Source: Bacteroidales bacterium (GTDB lineage Bacteria; Bacteroidota; Bacteroidia; Bacteroidales; ML635J-15). Taken from it: DNA of 64,000 bases. Where the stretch lies: contig JAISPG010000028.1 in NCBI GenBank assembly GCA_031275085.1, forward strand, positions 208,719 to 272,718, read 5' to 3'. Positions within the stretch are counted from its first letter, which is position 1. Every line of letters starts with the position of its first letter. This document shows, piece after piece, positions 40,567 through 50,662 of the stretch. The position numbers and the translations under genes were made by a program. The notes below the pieces were generated by a model. That model made no database searches. It was not told the origin of the DNA and saw only the letters and a program-made list of their open reading frames with translations.

Positions 40567-43500
40567 TTACATTTTCACAACTTTTGTTGTATATACCTTA
40601 TCATTATTATATAGTTTAATGAACATATTACCTTCACTAAATTCTGTCAAATCTATTTTCTCAATTTCGTTTGTAATTTTTCCTTTTTGAAGAATTCTAC
40701 CGGTAATATCAAGTATTTCATATTCAGATCCCTGACAATTTGTTATATTTAATATATCACTTGAAGGATTAGGATATATTTCAATATTACCAAACCCGAA
40801 ATCTTCGACATCTGATAAAGGAGCTATTTGTATTATAAATTCCTGAGTGACTCTAAATAATCCGTCATAAACCTGTAGAACAACTCTGTTTTGTCCTGAA
40901 CTAACAGGTACTCCAGACAATGTTGCCCTACCATTGGTTCCCAGATATAAGCCTGCCCAGCTAGGAATAGTAGTTGCTGTTAATGTAAGATTTTTTCCCT
41001 GATCGCTAATAGCTTCAATATCATATGAATATTCCCTATATGTTGTACCTGTTAAAACAGGAGAGGAAACAAATGTCGGAGGAGTGCTTGAAGTCCTTAC
41101 ATTAATAGTGTCTCTTTGTTCCCTGCTGGTAATACCATTAGATGCAACAACAATCAGTAAATATCTTGCTAATGTATCTGATGCAGCGAGCGTTGGAGTT
41201 GTACCAGCAACTGAACCGGTTCCGTCTCCATTATCTACAATTGTTGTCATCCATGTTGGAGGTCTGCTCACAGTTATCGTAATTTCTTTATTATTTTCAT
41301 CATATGTTTCAATCTCATAATAGAAATCATCTCCTTCTATAAAATTTCTTGGAGCGGATGATAAAAAGTAAGGAGCTTCTGGCCATCTGTATATACCTCC
41401 TGAAACATCTGAGACTCTACCTCCTACCCAGCCATGATCTTCATCAATCATAAGGACTTTTGTATAATATATATCCTCATCAATTGTAGTAAAAGTTGCT
41501 GCATTGTCATTAGTTAAATATGTTTTCATTACATTATTATCAGCCGTATCTACCATTATAAAAATATAATTGTTAGCCTTACCCGGAATAGAAGAAATAT
41601 CTACTATTAAGCCGTTAAATTCTACTGTTCCCCAGGCTACACCGGAATTTGCAGTACGTCTAAGAACACATGTATCAACTTCACCTGTTATTTCGTTTAT
41701 TTTTTCAAAATATGCAAATCCACCATTTACGTTATAAAATGACATTGCTTTCAATTCCATATCTTCTGCAACCAGAACCTTTTCCCAATTAGCTCCTGCA
41801 TCAGCAGTTCTGTATATATAACCGTTTGTTGTTCCAAACCAAGCCCTGGTACCAGTTAAATATCCTACTCTGGCAACAACTTCTTCACCGTTTCCTGCAG
41901 AAGGTAAATTCGTTAATTTAGTCCATGTAGTTCCTCCATCTGTTGTACGGAATAGTTCAATAACATCATTCACAGGATTTCCTACACAAAATCCTATTTC
42001 AGTGTTAAACATTTTTATTATTTTAACTTCATTATTGCTGTCAAAAGTAGCTGTAGACTGGATCGTCCAAGTCTCACCACCATCAACTGTATTAAAAACA
42101 GCACCTCCACCGTTTTCATGACTAGCCAATAACCATGCAACATCTGTTTCCGGAACAGATAAATCTACCGGAGAATATCCTGTTCCAAGATTGATTGTAC
42201 TTACTGCCCAGGATACTCCCCTGTTAGTTGTTTTTGAAAGGCTATTAATAACTTCACCTGTTTGTTCGTCAGCAGCCAAAACCCATGCTTCCTGCTGATT
42301 TGGAATCTCTATATCAACAACTTCTACTCCATTGCTGAAATTAAGATTTTGTTCAATCCAGTTATTCTGTTGTAAATCGTCAGGATTTTCAACCTGATTC
42401 CCTACAATGATATATGAGGTTTTTATTTCTGTATCTGAATTTGTACCGTCACTAACTGTTAACTGTACACTTTGAATTCCTCTTTTGTTAAACACAATTT
42501 CTGTAGGATTTTGCTCGTCACTCTGTGATGGTATGGCATTTTCAAATACCCACTCCCATGATGTAGGAGTTCCTTCAGAAAAGTCTGTAAAATCTACAGA
42601 ACCTCCAAGTTCTACAAAAATAGTATTAGCTTCAAATTTTGCAACTAAATCGTTTCCTGCCATATCTATTGCTAAAGAAACCGCTTCCAGTGCATTTATC
42701 CTTCCTGTACCAATTTTTCCTACATACTGGTCGTTTTCTTCATCAACATTATCACATGATGCTTTAAGCAGTTCTTTCAGTTTGCCAGGTGTTAAATCCG
42801 GATTTACGGATAACATCAAACCACATAAGCCTGATGTTATTGCAGCAGCACCTGAAGTTCCGCTCATAATATCATAATTCCCTGATATTGCAATAGATGT
42901 TGCGTCTCCTGCATAAGAGCCGGCACCACCTGTAAGCTGGGTTAAAATACCATCAATAGTTCCGGCAGTATTATATGTAGTACTCAACAATGAAAATTTA
43001 CCAATACCTTGCTGATTACCTGAAGTAGCAAAGCCTCCCGGAGCCATAACGTCAACCCATTCTCCATAATTTGAAAACTCGGATTTATTATTACCCAGAT
43101 CACATGAAGCAACAGCGATCACATTATCAAAAGCTGCCGGATAATACATATCGGTACCGTCATTATTATTTCCGGCAGGAGCAACTATCACACAACCTTT
43201 GTTAAAGGCATAATTTACAGCATTCAACATAGCTTGCGACCATTCTGTTGTTTGCCATGATACATTGATAACATTAGCTCCATTATCAGCTGCCCATATA
43301 ATACCTTCGGGCACATAACTTAAAGTAGTGCCGTCATCAGAGTCAGCAGACAGTTTTACAGCCATGATTTTCACATTATCATTACCTATTGAAGCAATTC
43401 CTATTGTATTATTATTTTCTGCAGCTATTAAACCGGCAACATGTGTGCCATGCGACCATACATAAGTATCAGAAGGAGGATTAGGATCATTATCTCCATC

Positions 43501-44109
43501 TATAAGATCTATAGAACTGACTACTTTATTTTCCAAATCAGGATGGTCGATCCAAATAGCATTATCCAATACAGCAACTATTACTTCATTCATATTTGTT
43601 GATTCCATTGCAGTCCAGGCTTCTGAAGCATTTACAAGATCAAGATGCCATGATGTATTGGTTTGTCCCAGATCGTTTCCCATAAAAGATCCGGTAACAG
43701 CCATATCATAATATATATCATCCGGATCAGCAGAGAAAGAGGACATGCTAAATACAGGAACTTTTTCTGCATATTCAATATCCGGATTAGAATTTAACTC
43801 ACTCAATAAAGATTGAATATTTTCTACATTATTAAAATTTATTCTTAAAGTACGTTGAAGCCTGTCATTCTTAGCTGATAAAAATGGCATTTTTACTTCT
43901 TTTATCTGGTATTTTTCAATTAATCCTTTAAGGAAATAAACATCTTCAGAATTAATTTTACCGTTTTCATTTGCCACATTCAAAAATACGTGATCAGCAA
44001 TCTTTACGTAAACTCCTCCGGAATTTTCATTCACAGCCTGAGCAAACGTATTCACAAACGGAAATAATATTAGCACAAGTGCAAAAATTACTTTAATAAA
44101 TGTTTTCAT
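40567..44109 (-). CDS. Subtilisin-like (S8) protease with PKD, Ycf48/BNR-like and cadherin-like domains and T9SS sorting domain
   Basis: AVLDNAIWIDHP (D), WSHGTHVAGLIAAE (H), SGTSGAAAITSG (S); PKD 'SFTDFSEGTPTSWEWVFENA'; C-term 'IEIYPNPSSDILNITN'. Confidence 0.9.
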   Translation of the reverse strand: MKTFIKVIFALVLILFPFVNTFAQAVNENSGGVYVKIADHVFLNVANENGKINSEDVYFLKGLIEKYQIKEVKMPFLSAKNDRLQRTLRINFNNVENIQSLLSELNSNPDIEYAEKVPVFSMSSFSADPDDIYYDMAVTGSFMGNDLGQTNTSWHLDLVNASEAWTAMESTNMNEVIVAVLDNAIWIDHPDLENKVVSSIDLIDGDNDPNPPSDTYVWSHGTHVAGLIAAENNNTIGIASIGNDNVKIMAVKLSADSDDGTTLSYVPEGIIWAADNGANVINVSWQTTEWSQAMLNAVNYAFNKGCVIVAPAGNNNDGTDMYYPAAFDNVIAVASCDLGNNKSEFSNYGEWVDVMAPGGFATSGNQQGIGKFSLLSTTYNTAGTIDGILTQLTGGAGSYAGDATSIAISGNYDIMSGTSGAAAITSGLCGLMLSVNPDLTPGKLKELLKASCDNVDEENDQYVGKIGTGRINALEAVSLAIDMAGNDLVAKFEANTIFVELGGSVDFTDFSEGTPTSWEWVFENAIPSQSDEQNPTEIVFNKRGIQSVQLTVSDGTNSDTEIKTSYIIVGNQVENPDDLQQNNWIEQNLNFSNGVEVVDIEIPNQQEAWVLAADEQTGEVINSLSKTTNRGVSWAVSTINLGTGYSPVDLSVPETDVAWLLASHENGGGAVFNTVDGGETWTIQSTATFDSNNEVKIIKMFNTEIGFCVGNPVNDVIELFRTTDGGTTWTKLTNLPSAGNGEEVVARVGYLTGTRAWFGTTNGYIYRTADAGANWEKVLVAEDMELKAMSFYNVNGGFAYFEKINEITGEVDTCVLRRTANSGVAWGTVEFNGLIVDISSIPGKANNYIFIMVDTADNNVMKTYLTNDNAATFTTIDEDIYYTKVLMIDEDHGWVGGRVSDVSGGIYRWPEAPYFLSSAPRNFIEGDDFYYEIETYDENNKEITITVSRPPTWMTTIVDNGDGTGSVAGTTPTLAASDTLARYLLIVVASNGITSREQRDTINVRTSSTPPTFVSSPVLTGTTYREYSYDIEAISDQGKNLTLTATTIPSWAGLYLGTNGRATLSGVPVSSGQNRVVLQVYDGLFRVTQEFIIQIAPLSDVEDFGFGNIEIYPNPSSDILNITNCQGSEYEILDITGRILQKGKITNEIEKIDLTEFSEGNMFIKLYNNDKVYTTKVVKM

Positions 44110-44147
44110 AATTTGCTTTTAATTAATTAATAATACATAATTTGCCC

Positions 44148-44155
44148 CAAAGATA
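44148..44155 (-). promoter_or_regulatory. Bacteroidota-type -7 element (TATCTTTG) for the S8 protease
   Basis: Minus strand TATCTTTG matches TAnnTTTG, ~40 nt upstream of the ATG. Confidence 0.5.
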
Positions 44156-44186
44156 ATTTTTTTTTTTTACATCTCCATTAAATTGT

Positions 44187-44843
44187 TTAATTTTTTACAG
44201 CATAAATAACATGTCTTTTACCTGCCGGACCTACTACCCTTTTTACATCCAGACCACAATCCCTTAATGTCTGTTTTACAATGCCTTTGCTACAATAAGT
44301 AACAAATATGCCTCCCTTATCAAGCCTTGTGATTATTCTCTGCAGATTTTTATATTCCCACATTTCAGGCTGGGTTTCCGGAGAAAATGCATCAAAATAT
44401 ATTATATTATATTCTTTATCCGGATTAAAATCATTAAGATTTATGTTGTTTTTTAACAAAATAAACTTTTGGTCAATCTTTATTTCAGTATTCCATTCTT
44501 CATAAAAACGCCAAAATATTTCCGGTTTAATATTCAGTTTTTCTCCATATCCGATCTCTCTGATTATTTCGTTTTCAAGGCGTACGGTATCTATTGCATG
44601 ATAAAAAATATGATTATCCAGATACTCGTTTGCCAAATAAGAAAGAATTGCATTTAAACCTGTACCATAACCTATTTCAAGAATATTTACCTGCCTATTC
44701 TTAAATTTTTTCAGACCAAGATTTATATATATATGTTCCGATTCCGCTGCAGCTCCGTTTATACTATGGTAATGCTCATTGTATTCACCGGAGTAAACCG
44801 TATTAAAACCATCCCTTGTAGAAATAATCTTAATTTCATTCAT
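44187..44843 (-). CDS. mnmD: tRNA (5-methylaminomethyl-2-thiouridine) methyltransferase MnmD-like
   Basis: DUF752-type: SINGAAAESEHIYINLGL, ILEIGYGTGLNAIL, IIYFDAFSPETQPEMW, GGIFVTYCSKGIVKQTLRDCG, GPAGKRHVI. Confidence 0.88.
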   Translation of the reverse strand: MNEIKIISTRDGFNTVYSGEYNEHYHSINGAAAESEHIYINLGLKKFKNRQVNILEIGYGTGLNAILSYLANEYLDNHIFYHAIDTVRLENEIIREIGYGEKLNIKPEIFWRFYEEWNTEIKIDQKFILLKNNINLNDFNPDKEYNIIYFDAFSPETQPEMWEYKNLQRIITRLDKGGIFVTYCSKGIVKQTLRDCGLDVKRVVGPAGKRHVIYAVKN

Positions 44844-45080
44844 AATTTAATTTTATTACAAGAATGTAAGTTACGAATTATTTGGAAAATATAAAAATAT
44901 ATTTTCCAAAAATACTTTTTGTTAATAAAAACTTTTTGTTTACCCGGTTTTATTAGCTTATTAATTTCATAAATTACCATACAAAAATAAATTATTTCTT
45001 TTATTAACACATAAAAACGAGGATTTTCACATGTTTTTTATTTACTTTGTATTGTATTTACATTTTTAAACACTTTTATT

Positions 45081-47594
45081 ATGAAATACTTTTTCTTAAT
45101 AACATTATTTTCTTTTTTATTTCCACATCTTATTGCACAACAAAACCAGAAAATAATGCCGGACAGTTATTATCTGATGCCTTATTATGAAGAAACAGAA
45201 GATCTTGATCATATCTGTATTGCTCCTCCTGCCAAAAGCCTTATTAAAACCGATGATGTAGAAAAAAATGATAAAGACGGAACCATGTATGTAATAGGAA
45301 TACTTTTGCCTGTAGATCTAACTCCTGAAAATTCAGGCACATGGATTACAACTGAAAATGGTTTAAAAATATGGAGATTACGGTTATCCAGTGAAAATGC
45401 AAAGGCTGCAGCACTTCATTTCGATTATTTTAAACTACAAAAAGATTCCAGATTATTCGTTTACAGTGAGGATTTCAGTATAGTGCTTGGACCTTTTACC
45501 AATAGTGATAATCCCGAAGGTCTGGAATATTCCATTGGTGTATTAAATGGAAATGACATTATAATTGAATACGTATTACCGTCTGAAACAATTCCTCAAA
45601 AAAGTTTACATAACGGAAATGTAAAAAAATCTGATTTTAAAATAAGTGCATACTCTTATATATACAGGGGAGAATACTTATTTTTCGATCAGTCTAAAGC
45701 AACAGGATATGGTACATCAGGAGAATGCGAGGTCAATGTAAATTGTTCGGAAGGAAATAACTGGAGGGTACAACAAAGGGGAATTGCCAGGATTTATGCT
45801 ATCGAAGGTATTTATGCCGGATATTGTACAGGATCTCTTGTAAACAACACAGCCAACGATCTTACTCCATATATGCTTACAGCAAACCATTGCGGGGAAA
45901 ACTCTACCGCTGCAAATTTCAGGCAATGGAGATTTGATTTTAATTATGAAAGCCCCGAATGCATATCTACAACAGAACCTTCCAGAAATAGTTTTGCAGG
46001 ATGTACAAAAGTAGCTGCAGCCCCTTTAGGTGGCGGATCTGACTTTCTTTTATTAAAGTTAAGTGCAAGTAAAGAAAACTTAAAAGCAGCCAATGTTATT
46101 TACAACGGATGGCGAAAAAATAATGTCGGAAGTTACAGTGGTGTTGGCATCCATCATCCTAATGGTGATATTAAAAAAATTTCTACTTATAATACTAATC
46201 TGACTACAGCAACATACAATGGAGATAAGATTGGAGCAAATAATGCTCATTGGAGAGTTCGCTGGACTTCAACGGCAAACGGATTTGGCGTTACGGAGGG
46301 AGGCTCTTCCGGATCTCCTATATTCGATAACGAAGGATATATTATCGGTACGCTTTCGGGTGGATCTTCTTATTGTAATCAAACATCCGGATCCGACTTA
46401 TATGGAAAAATATCATATCATTGGGATTCCAATGGCACTACTGACACATTACAGTTAAAACCATGGCTGGATCCGATAAACTCCGGCAATACAAACTGTG
46501 ACTTTCTCGATCCGAACTCTGATATAGATATGATCCCTGAATTTACAGCATCCAGAACTACCATAGGATATGGTGCTTATGTCAAATTTACGGATATTTC
46601 AACCAGTTCGTCATCTATAAATTCATGGTCATGGCATTTTGACGGAGGTACACCGTCTTATTCTTCGGAAAGAAATCCGGTAATCGTATATAATGATCCA
46701 GGAACATATAATGTAAGTCTGACTATAACAAATAACAATGGGTCCAAATCAAAAATCAAAAATAATTTTATAGAAGTCTTAAATGTAAGAAATAGTTTTT
46801 CATATGATTTTGAAGATTGTACTGATTTTTCTGTAGACCAGTTTGCCCCGTGTACAACATATGACGGTGACAGACAACCTACATATGGTACGGAAGATTT
46901 TGACTTCATTAATGAAGGATATACCGGATCATTCATAGTATTTAATGCTTCCCAGACTATGCCGGCTGCAGAATCACCATGGTTTGCATATGAAGGAGAA
47001 AAAGCAGGAGCCTGTTTTGCTGCAATTGATTCACCAAATAATGATTGGTTTATCTCTCCGCAATTATACATTCCCAACAACACAACATTCAGCTTCTGGG
47101 CAAAATCTTTAACTGATGAATATAGTCTTGAAAGGTTTAATGTATTAGTTTCAACCAACAGTAATAACTATTCCGATTTTGTTAAGATATCCTCGGGAGT
47201 GTTTACAGAAGCTCCGGCAACCTGGAACAAATACGAATATAACCTTTCCGAATATGCCGAAGAAAGAATATATGTTGCCATTCAGTGTGTATCGGATAAT
47301 GCTTTTGTATTTATGATCGACAATATCGAAACAGTATCTCCCTCATCTGTAAAATCAAACCCGGACACAAATGTTTCAATATATCCCAATCCAGGCAACG
47401 GAATATTTAATATTGATATAGAAAACGAAAAAGCCACAATAACCGTTTATAATATACTCGGAAAAGAGATAAAAAAATTAAAATTAAGTTCTGATAAAGG
47501 AAAAATAGACCTCAGTGATCAAAATTCCGGAATATATTTCATTGAAATAATTACTGATGACATAAAAACAATTAAAAAAGTTTCTATTTATTAG
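45081..47594 (+). CDS. Trypsin-like (lysyl-endopeptidase-like) secreted protease with PKD and MAM-like domains and T9SS sorting domain
   Basis: LTANHCG (H), DFLLLKL (D), GGSSGSPIFD (S); PKD; C-term 'VSIYPNPGNGIFNIDIENEKATITVYNILGKEIKKL'. Confidence 0.9.
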   Translation: MKYFFLITLFSFLFPHLIAQQNQKIMPDSYYLMPYYEETEDLDHICIAPPAKSLIKTDDVEKNDKDGTMYVIGILLPVDLTPENSGTWITTENGLKIWRLRLSSENAKAAALHFDYFKLQKDSRLFVYSEDFSIVLGPFTNSDNPEGLEYSIGVLNGNDIIIEYVLPSETIPQKSLHNGNVKKSDFKISAYSYIYRGEYLFFDQSKATGYGTSGECEVNVNCSEGNNWRVQQRGIARIYAIEGIYAGYCTGSLVNNTANDLTPYMLTANHCGENSTAANFRQWRFDFNYESPECISTTEPSRNSFAGCTKVAAAPLGGGSDFLLLKLSASKENLKAANVIYNGWRKNNVGSYSGVGIHHPNGDIKKISTYNTNLTTATYNGDKIGANNAHWRVRWTSTANGFGVTEGGSSGSPIFDNEGYIIGTLSGGSSYCNQTSGSDLYGKISYHWDSNGTTDTLQLKPWLDPINSGNTNCDFLDPNSDIDMIPEFTASRTTIGYGAYVKFTDISTSSSSINSWSWHFDGGTPSYSSERNPVIVYNDPGTYNVSLTITNNNGSKSKIKNNFIEVLNVRNSFSYDFEDCTDFSVDQFAPCTTYDGDRQPTYGTEDFDFINEGYTGSFIVFNASQTMPAAESPWFAYEGEKAGACFAAIDSPNNDWFISPQLYIPNNTTFSFWAKSLTDEYSLERFNVLVSTNSNNYSDFVKISSGVFTEAPATWNKYEYNLSEYAEERIYVAIQCVSDNAFVFMIDNIETVSPSSVKSNPDTNVSIYPNPGNGIFNIDIENEKATITVYNILGKEIKKLKLSSDKGKIDLSDQNSGIYFIEIITDDIKTIKKVSIY

Positions 47595-47602
47595 TTTAAT
47601 AT

Positions 47603-48073
47603 ATGAAAAAACTAAAGAATCCGTTTGCAGAAAAAGGAGGAAAAAAGAAATGTTTCGGCTGTTCTCCAAATAATAAATACAGTTTGCAAATGACTTTTTT
47701 TGAAGATGGCGAAGACATATGGTCTGAATGGCAGCCAAGGCCTGAATTTGACAGTTGGGATAATATCGTTCACGGCGGGATTCAGGCATGTTTAATTGAT
47801 GAAACAGCAGGCTGGCTTATTGTAAAAAATATAGGGAGATTTACAGTAACTAAAGAACTTGATATAAAATTTAAAAAACCGTTAAATTCAAATCTCGGTA
47901 TTATAAAAACAAAAGCATCACTAATAAGAATTGAAGACAATATTGCATATATTGATGTAGAAGTATTTAATCACGAAATGCAATTATGTACAAAAGCAAT
48001 AGGGACTTTTTATATGTTCAGTGCGGAAGATTCAAAATCAAAATTCAACATTCCGGAACATGATGATTTTTAA
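47603..48073 (+). CDS. PaaI-like hotdog-fold thioesterase
   Basis: 'WDNIVHGGIQACLIDETAGWLIV' hotdog motif. Confidence 0.82.
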   Translation: MKKLKNPFAEKGGKKKCFGCSPNNKYSLQMTFFEDGEDIWSEWQPRPEFDSWDNIVHGGIQACLIDETAGWLIVKNIGRFTVTKELDIKFKKPLNSNLGIIKTKASLIRIEDNIAYIDVEVFNHEMQLCTKAIGTFYMFSAEDSKSKFNIPEHDDF

Positions 48074-48151
48074 ATAAGACATATGTTTATAACACTATAT
48101 GATACATTATAAAACATTTCTAACTTTATAAGTTCTGCAGTTTTGATTTTT

Positions 48152-50605
48152 CTAGAATTTTGCAACAAGTTTAAGATTCAAACGTCTGCCGGTAAGATAA
48201 TTAGGAACACCATATTGTTCTCCCTGTATGCTTGTCACCCATGTATAAGATATGGTATTATCAATATCCAACAAATTAAACACTTCAAGACTTATCCACA
48301 TTTCTTTAAAATACCGGAAAATATTTCCTTTAGGTAACTTTTTTTCTGATGATATAAGTCTTTTGGAAACTCCAAGATCAACACGTCTGTATGGACGAAA
48401 CTTCCCAATCGACAGATATTTATCCTTATTTAAAATGTTATATGGTAAACTGGTTCCGAATAATAAACTTAAATGAACCTGCCATGACTGATTTCCGGGT
48501 ATGTAATCCTGAAAAAATATCCCTATATTCAACCGTTGGTCTGTTGGTCTGGGAATAAAACCATACATTACCGTATCTAATTTTCCTTCATCGTTTTTAG
48601 TGGTATAATATGCTCCGTCTATTTTTTCTTCTGTTTTCATAAAAGAAATACTGAACCAGGATTCTGTGCCTTTAACAAATTCTCCGTTAATTTTTGCTTC
48701 AATTCCCGCAGCATAACCTTCTGCAATATTTTCACCAAAATATGTTATTTTAACATTATCAACACTATAAGGATTTAAATTATAAAGATATTTATAAAAT
48801 ATTTCAGTCGATAATTTAAACGGACGGTTCCACATTTTAAATTCGTAGTCAGCACCCAAAACAACATGGTATGAAGACTGTGCTTTTATATCTTTATTAA
48901 TAGTCCCGTCCATACGTCTTATTTCCTTAATTGTAGGCGGCTGATGGTATAAACCTGTAGCAAAACGGAATATGAAATTTTTGTTCCAGTAAGGATGAAT
49001 TCCCAGGCTTATTCGGGGACTAGCCAGAAATTCATTATTGTAACTCCAGTAGTTAAACCTTACGCCACCGCCAAGTGATAAATTAAATTTATCAAAATTA
49101 AATTCATAAGAGTCCTGTATATATGCACTTATTCTACTACTTCTTATACCAACTTCTCCTATATCAACAAAATATAATTTAATGGAATCATCCCTGTATC
49201 CCGGCGACCAAATAGAATAACCTGCAGAATCAATCATGGTCCACTCGTTTATATGATAATCATAGTCTTCATAATTATATTGTATTCCCCACAATATGTT
49301 ATGATTTTTTTTATTGATATCACCCATGTGTTTAAATGAAAATACATTTCCGGTCAAATAATTACGGGCATGATCAAGATATTTTCCTATCCCTATATTA
49401 ACGACACTATCTCCCAGATGATTTGATCCCTGACTGGCATCCAGTTCATTTAAATAATATTCGCCCAGGATATCAAATGTTTCTTCTTCATTTGTATAAT
49501 ATGTAGAAAATATAAATTTCAGGTTTGTATTTAGATTCATTCTGTACAATGCTGTTAGTGCTCCCGTAGCATTTGTGAACTGGTCAATTTCCTGTCCTTC
49601 AAAATACATAGTCACATTCATCGCATTATCTCTTGCTCCAAAAGATGTTTTTCTGTCTTCGGGTACAAACTTATACTTATTACTATTTATATTACCAAGG
49701 AAACTTAATTCGACCTTGTCGTTTAAATCATAAGTCATATATGTCTGAAAATCCAAATAGTTAGGATCATATTGTCCGCTCATATCCATTGAACTAAGAA
49801 TATATTTTGTTGTTTTATACCTTAATCCTGTATTATATCTGAATAAATGATTTTTACTTGTGCCTTCAAGATGTACATCTGCACCGAGTAAACTTGCAGA
49901 TACGGAACCTCCGAATTCGCGTGGCTGCCTGTATTTTATATCCAGAACTGACGACATTTTATCACCATATTTTGCATCAAATCCCCCGGCTGAAAAAAGG
50001 ATTGAGGATATCATATCCGAATTCAAAAAACTTAAGCCTTCCTGATTTCCCGATCTGATAAGAATAGGACGATATATTTCCACATCATTTACAAATACCA
50101 TATTCTCATCAAAATTTCCACCACGGACATTATACTGACTGCTCAATTCATTATTAGACGATACCGAAGGTAAGGTTTTTAAAATTCCTGCAACACCATC
50201 ATGAGTTGGAATCTTTTTTGTAACCGAATTATCAATTCTGGTATAAGCACTATGTATATCTCCTCTTATCTCAGCACCCGGAAGCATTGTATATTTTTGT
50301 TCCAGATATATTTTGTGCTGAGCTACTTCTCCGGGTTTTAACTTTAATTTCAGTACATACATCTCATGTCCCAGATAAGATATTTCCAATACCAAATCGA
50401 CATTTGACGGTACCTTAAGCTCAAAATTCCCATCCATATCAGTGGATGTACCAAGCGACATGCCTGCAACATTAATATTTACCAGTTGTGCAGGTTTAGA
50501 TTCAGAATCATATATAATTCCTTTTACTGCAGAATTTTGGGAAACCCCCAAAACACAAATAAATAAGGTTAGCTTTATGACCAGCAGAATCTTTATTTTC
50601 TCCAT
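48152..50605 (-). CDS. TonB-dependent receptor with N-terminal carboxypeptidase-regulatory-like domain
   Basis: 'VKGIIYDSESKPAQLVNINV...', plug 'VAGILKTLPSVSSNNELSSQYNVRGGNFDENMVFVNDVEIYRP', beta-barrel. Start moved to MEKIKILLVI. Confidence 0.9.
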   Translation of the reverse strand: MEKIKILLVIKLTLFICVLGVSQNSAVKGIIYDSESKPAQLVNINVAGMSLGTSTDMDGNFELKVPSNVDLVLEISYLGHEMYVLKLKLKPGEVAQHKIYLEQKYTMLPGAEIRGDIHSAYTRIDNSVTKKIPTHDGVAGILKTLPSVSSNNELSSQYNVRGGNFDENMVFVNDVEIYRPILIRSGNQEGLSFLNSDMISSILFSAGGFDAKYGDKMSSVLDIKYRQPREFGGSVSASLLGADVHLEGTSKNHLFRYNTGLRYKTTKYILSSMDMSGQYDPNYLDFQTYMTYDLNDKVELSFLGNINSNKYKFVPEDRKTSFGARDNAMNVTMYFEGQEIDQFTNATGALTALYRMNLNTNLKFIFSTYYTNEEETFDILGEYYLNELDASQGSNHLGDSVVNIGIGKYLDHARNYLTGNVFSFKHMGDINKKNHNILWGIQYNYEDYDYHINEWTMIDSAGYSIWSPGYRDDSIKLYFVDIGEVGIRSSRISAYIQDSYEFNFDKFNLSLGGGVRFNYWSYNNEFLASPRISLGIHPYWNKNFIFRFATGLYHQPPTIKEIRRMDGTINKDIKAQSSYHVVLGADYEFKMWNRPFKLSTEIFYKYLYNLNPYSVDNVKITYFGENIAEGYAAGIEAKINGEFVKGTESWFSISFMKTEEKIDGAYYTTKNDEGKLDTVMYGFIPRPTDQRLNIGIFFQDYIPGNQSWQVHLSLLFGTSLPYNILNKDKYLSIGKFRPYRRVDLGVSKRLISSEKKLPKGNIFRYFKEMWISLEVFNLLDIDNTISYTWVTSIQGEQYGVPNYLTGRRLNLKLVAKF

Positions 50606-50662
50606 AATACCAGTTGATACACTTAATAACAAAAAGTAATTAAATATATTGCTTTACTTTCT

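Noticed and set aside
47484-47789. 101-aa - strand ORF across the protease/thioesterase junction
   Set aside because: Antisense to two supported genes and no domain.
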